Part shown: positions 22,924-25,018 of the stretch, piece after piece | Numbering within the stretch: position 1 is the first letter of the stretch | Layout: every line of letters begins with the position of its first letter | Assembly (NCBI GenBank): GCA_039817245.1 | Contig: JBCBWF010000028.1 | Location: forward strand, 1-25,018 | Direction: 5' to 3' | DNA: 25,018 nt | Source: Thermohalobaculum sp039817245 | GTDB taxonomy: Bacteria > Pseudomonadota > Alphaproteobacteria > Rhodobacterales > Rhodobacteraceae | Program-made: the position numbers and the translations under genes | The notes under the pieces: model-generated | Seen by the model: the letters and a program-made list of their open reading frames with translations, nothing else | Database searches by the model: none | Told to the model about the DNA's origin: nothing

Positions 22924-23003
22924 GGCTTGCGTGGATTTATTACCTGGGATAGACCCGTTCTCGCTTTGGGTGTGGTGGTCAAGTTGCGTACAGGAGGTGG
23001 GTG

Positions 23004-25018
23004 ATGCTCGTCGCGACTGGTGGGAGTGGCGTGAACATCCCGGATCTTACTCTTTCCGGGGAATTCACGATTGAAGGCTGGATAAATTTCGAAGACGGCA
23101 CCGTAATCGACAATCAAGACGGTTTCCTTCGGAACAATACCGGCAACATCCATATCAACTTCTGGGAAGGCCAGATGCGTCTGGCGTCCTATACTGGCAG
23201 CGGACCGCAGGGGGATGTGGTCATTGCCAATACTGCCGTCACGACCGGGGTGTGGAACCACTTTGCGATCACGCGTGACGCTGCGGGAATTCTGCGCGTT
23301 TACACTAATGGCGTGCTCGACGGCACGGCGACGGAGGCGTGGAACGAGACGCTGCGGGTCGATCGCATCGCCGAGACGCTGCGCGGCGCCACCGAAGGCG
23401 CGTTCGACGAGATGCGGTTCTGGGATACGGCGCGCACGGAGGCGGAGATCGCCGCCTCGCGCGACGTGACCATCGACCCGTCGACCACGGGGCTGGTGCG
23501 CTACTACCGCTTCGACGACCAGAACCAGCTGATCGACGAGACCGGCAACACCGGCAATGTGACGCCGCCCGCGGGCGTGTCGCTGCAGGCCTCGGACTCG
23601 CCCGTGACCACCGGCAACGCCGCACCCGCCGCGGTGAACGACAGCGCCGCCACGCCCGAGAACACGGCCGCGATCCTCTCCGTGCTGGCCAACGACACGG
23701 ATATCGACGGCAGCCTCGTGGCCAGCACCGTGACCGTGGTGAGCGGCCCGACCAATGGCGGCGCGGTCGAGAACCCGGACGGCACCATCACCTACACCCC
23801 GAACCAGGGCTATGTGGGCAGCGACAGCTTCACCTACACGGTGGAGGACGACGACGGCGCGGTCTCGAACGCCGCGACCGTGACGCTGACCGTGGGCACG
23901 CCCAACCAGGCGCCGGTCGCGCTGGACGACAACGAAACCACCGCGGTGGACACGCCGATCGAGATCAGCGTGCTCGGCAATGACAGCGATGCGGACGGCA
24001 CGCTGGATGTGAGCTCGGTGACCGTGACCACGCAGCCGACCGGCGGCAGCGTGCAGATCAACCCGACCGGCACCGTCACCTACACCCCGAACGGGGGCTT
24101 CGAGGGTGTGGACAGCTTCGTCTACACGGTTGACGACGACGACGGCGCAACCTCGAACACCGCGACCGCCACGGTGGTGGTGGGCAGTGGCGACGAGCGC
24201 GCGCTGAGCTCGGACGGCACCAGCCCGCTCGATGTGCCGAAACTGAAGCTGAACGGCGCCTTCACCATCGAGGCGTGGATGTATTTCGCGCCGGGCAGCG
24301 GCATCGGCGCCGAGGACTCGATCCTCATCGACACGAGCCAGAAGGTGGATCTGAACTTCGAGAACGGCCAGTTCCGCTTCTCGAGCACCAAGAACGGCTT
24401 CGCGCAGGGCGATCTGGCGGTGGCGAACACGCAGGTCTCGGAAGGGACCTGGAACCACTTCGCGATCACCCGCGACGACAGCGGCACGCTGCGAATCTAT
24501 GTGAACGGGGTGCTGGAGGACACGTCCTCGGTGACCTGGACCTCGAGCCTGGTGCTGCGCGACCTGATGCGCGGCACCAACGGCAACACCGACGCCACGA
24601 TGGACGAGTTCCGGATCTGGACCACGGAGCGGAGCCAGAGCGAGATCGCCGCGAACATGGCGACGCCGGTGACGCCGACGAGCCCGGGGCTCGCGCGCTA
24701 CTACAGCTTCGACGACCCGGCCCAGATCGTGGACGAGACGGGCAACTCCGCGAGCCTTTCGCCGGCGCCTGGCATGACGATCGTGCCCTCCACCTCGCCG
24801 GTGAGCACGGGCAACGCGGCACCGATCGCGGGGGACGACACGGCTTCGACGCCGGAGAACACCGCGACGGTGCTCTCGGTGCTGGCCAACGATCTCGACC
24901 CCGACGGCAGCCTGGTGCCGGGGACGGTGACAGTGGTCTCGCCGCCGGTCGGCTGCGAGACCACCGTCACCGTCCCCGGTACCAGGCTGCCGTCGGGGTC
25001 GAGATCGTTGGCCAGCAC
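23004..25018 (+). CDS. Large adhesin-like protein with LamG and cadherin-like repeats (3' truncated)
   Basis: The frame starts at the ATG at 23004 with a strong ribosome-binding site (AGGAGG, 6-nt spacing) and stays open to the window end. Domain order: LamG/concanavalin-like (about residues 1-185, with FTIEGWINF and WNHFAITRD); two ~90-residue cadherin-like repeats (about 210-395) with SVLANDTDIDGS and ITYTPNQGYVGSDSFTYTV; a second LamG domain (about 395-600, FTIEAWMYF, WNHFAITRD); and the start of a third cadherin-like repeat (VLANDLDPDGS). Such proteins are calcium-binding surface or matrix adhesins, commonly exported by type I secretion, consistent with the missing signal peptide. Up to 24955 the sequence is credible (about 650 residues). 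Beyond that it is the reverse complement of a repeat copy, so the reading is probably not real. The first ~300 bp use less GC-rich codons than the rest. Confidence 0.85.
   Translation, partial: MLVATGGSGVNIPDLTLSGEFTIEGWINFEDGTVIDNQDGFLRNNTGNIHINFWEGQMRLASYTGSGPQGDVVIANTAVTTGVWNHFAITRDAAGILRVYTNGVLDGTATEAWNETLRVDRIAETLRGATEGAFDEMRFWDTARTEAEIAASRDVTIDPSTTGLVRYYRFDDQNQLIDETGNTGNVTPPAGVSLQASDSPVTTGNAAPAAVNDSAATPENTAAILSVLANDTDIDGSLVASTVTVVSGPTNGGAVENPDGTITYTPNQGYVGSDSFTYTVEDDDGAVSNAATVTLTVGTPNQAPVALDDNETTAVDTPIEISVLGNDSDADGTLDVSSVTVTTQPTGGSVQINPTGTVTYTPNGGFEGVDSFVYTVDDDDGATSNTATATVVVGSGDERALSSDGTSPLDVPKLKLNGAFTIEAWMYFAPGSGIGAEDSILIDTSQKVDLNFENGQFRFSSTKNGFAQGDLAVANTQVSEGTWNHFAITRDDSGTLRIYVNGVLEDTSSVTWTSSLVLRDLMRGTNGNTDATMDEFRIWTTERSQSEIAANMATPVTPTSPGLARYYSFDDPAQIVDETGNSASLSPAPGMTIVPSTSPVSTGNAAPIAGDDTASTPENTATVLSVLANDLDPDGSLVPGTVTVVSPPVGCETTVTVPGTRLPSGSRSLAS
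24879..25018. repeat. Terminal fold-back inverted repeat, probable assembly artefact
   Basis: The 63-base arms 24879-24941 and 24956-25018 are reverse complements with two mismatches, around a 14-base centre. Each arm, read on its own strand, encodes VLANDLDPDGSLVPGTVTVVS of the cadherin-like repeat, so the sequence switches strand at the centre. Confidence 0.9.

Larger units (their letters stand above)
22404..23003. other. Divergent intergenic region between GMC operon and adhesin gene
   Basis: This 600-bp region is clearly more AT-rich than the genes around it and no coding frame is supported. It holds a candidate promoter for the GMC operon (22530-22557), a 10-bp direct repeat (22460-22480), a hairpin TCGGCGA/TCGCCGA (22761-22779), three direct repeats (22869-22923) and the adhesin ribosome-binding site AGGAGG (22992-22997). 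AAATGGT (22557-22563) and ACCATTT (22596-22602) form an inverted pair. Confidence 0.6.

Noticed and set aside
22905..24458. A 517-codon minus-strand frame over the adhesin gene
   Set aside because: It is Arg/His/Val-rich shadow sequence. The plus strand has a strong ribosome-binding site and recognisable LamG and cadherin-like repeats.

Overview
GC-rich alphaproteobacterial DNA. The exopolysaccharide genes resemble those of Rhizobium and Rhodobacterales. A sulfotransferase and large secreted LamG/cadherin-like proteins suggest a marine, biofilm-forming lineage; this placement is inference from gene content and composition. No rRNA, tRNA, CRISPR array, transposase or phage gene was seen.

Most of the window (1-20.2 kb) is an exopolysaccharide (EPS) locus in short blocks of alternating orientation. 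Left to right it holds a 5'-truncated GT-C membrane glycosyltransferase and a sulfotransferase (+), and an ExoP/Wzc-like chain-length protein fused to a tyrosine-kinase domain (-). A 1.1 kb hairpin-rich non-coding region and a 1343-aa G8/beta-helix/LamG protein (+) with a strong terminator follow. Then come UDP-glucose 4-epimerase (-), a second GT-C enzyme (+), an ExoF-like export protein (-), ExoA-like and ExoL-like glycosyltransferases (+, overlapping by 4 bp), an ExoO-like glycosyltransferase (-), an ExoK-like GH16 glucanase (+) and a second ExoO-like glycosyltransferase (+). Together they would supply UDP-galactose, build a lipid-linked oligosaccharide, sulfate it, control its length, export it and trim it. 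No flippase, polymerase or priming transferase (Wzx, Wzy/ExoQ, ExoY) is present, so the pathway must be completed elsewhere.

From 20.5 to 22.4 kb a two-gene minus-strand operon encodes a GMC-family oxidoreductase and a small Tat-signal partner. From 23.0 kb to the end runs the 5' part of a large adhesin-like gene with alternating LamG and cadherin-like domains.

The intergenic regions hold several kinds of short repeat. Two ~140 bp elements bounded by a shared inverted motif sit in the two convergent junctions at 13 and 17 kb. An identical 30 bp palindromic repeat lies at 12.8 and 20.2 kb in opposite orientation. A three-way-junction-like element lies at 20.3 kb, and three direct repeats lie upstream of the adhesin gene. 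The last 140 bases form a near-perfect fold-back, so the extreme right end should not be trusted as genomic sequence.
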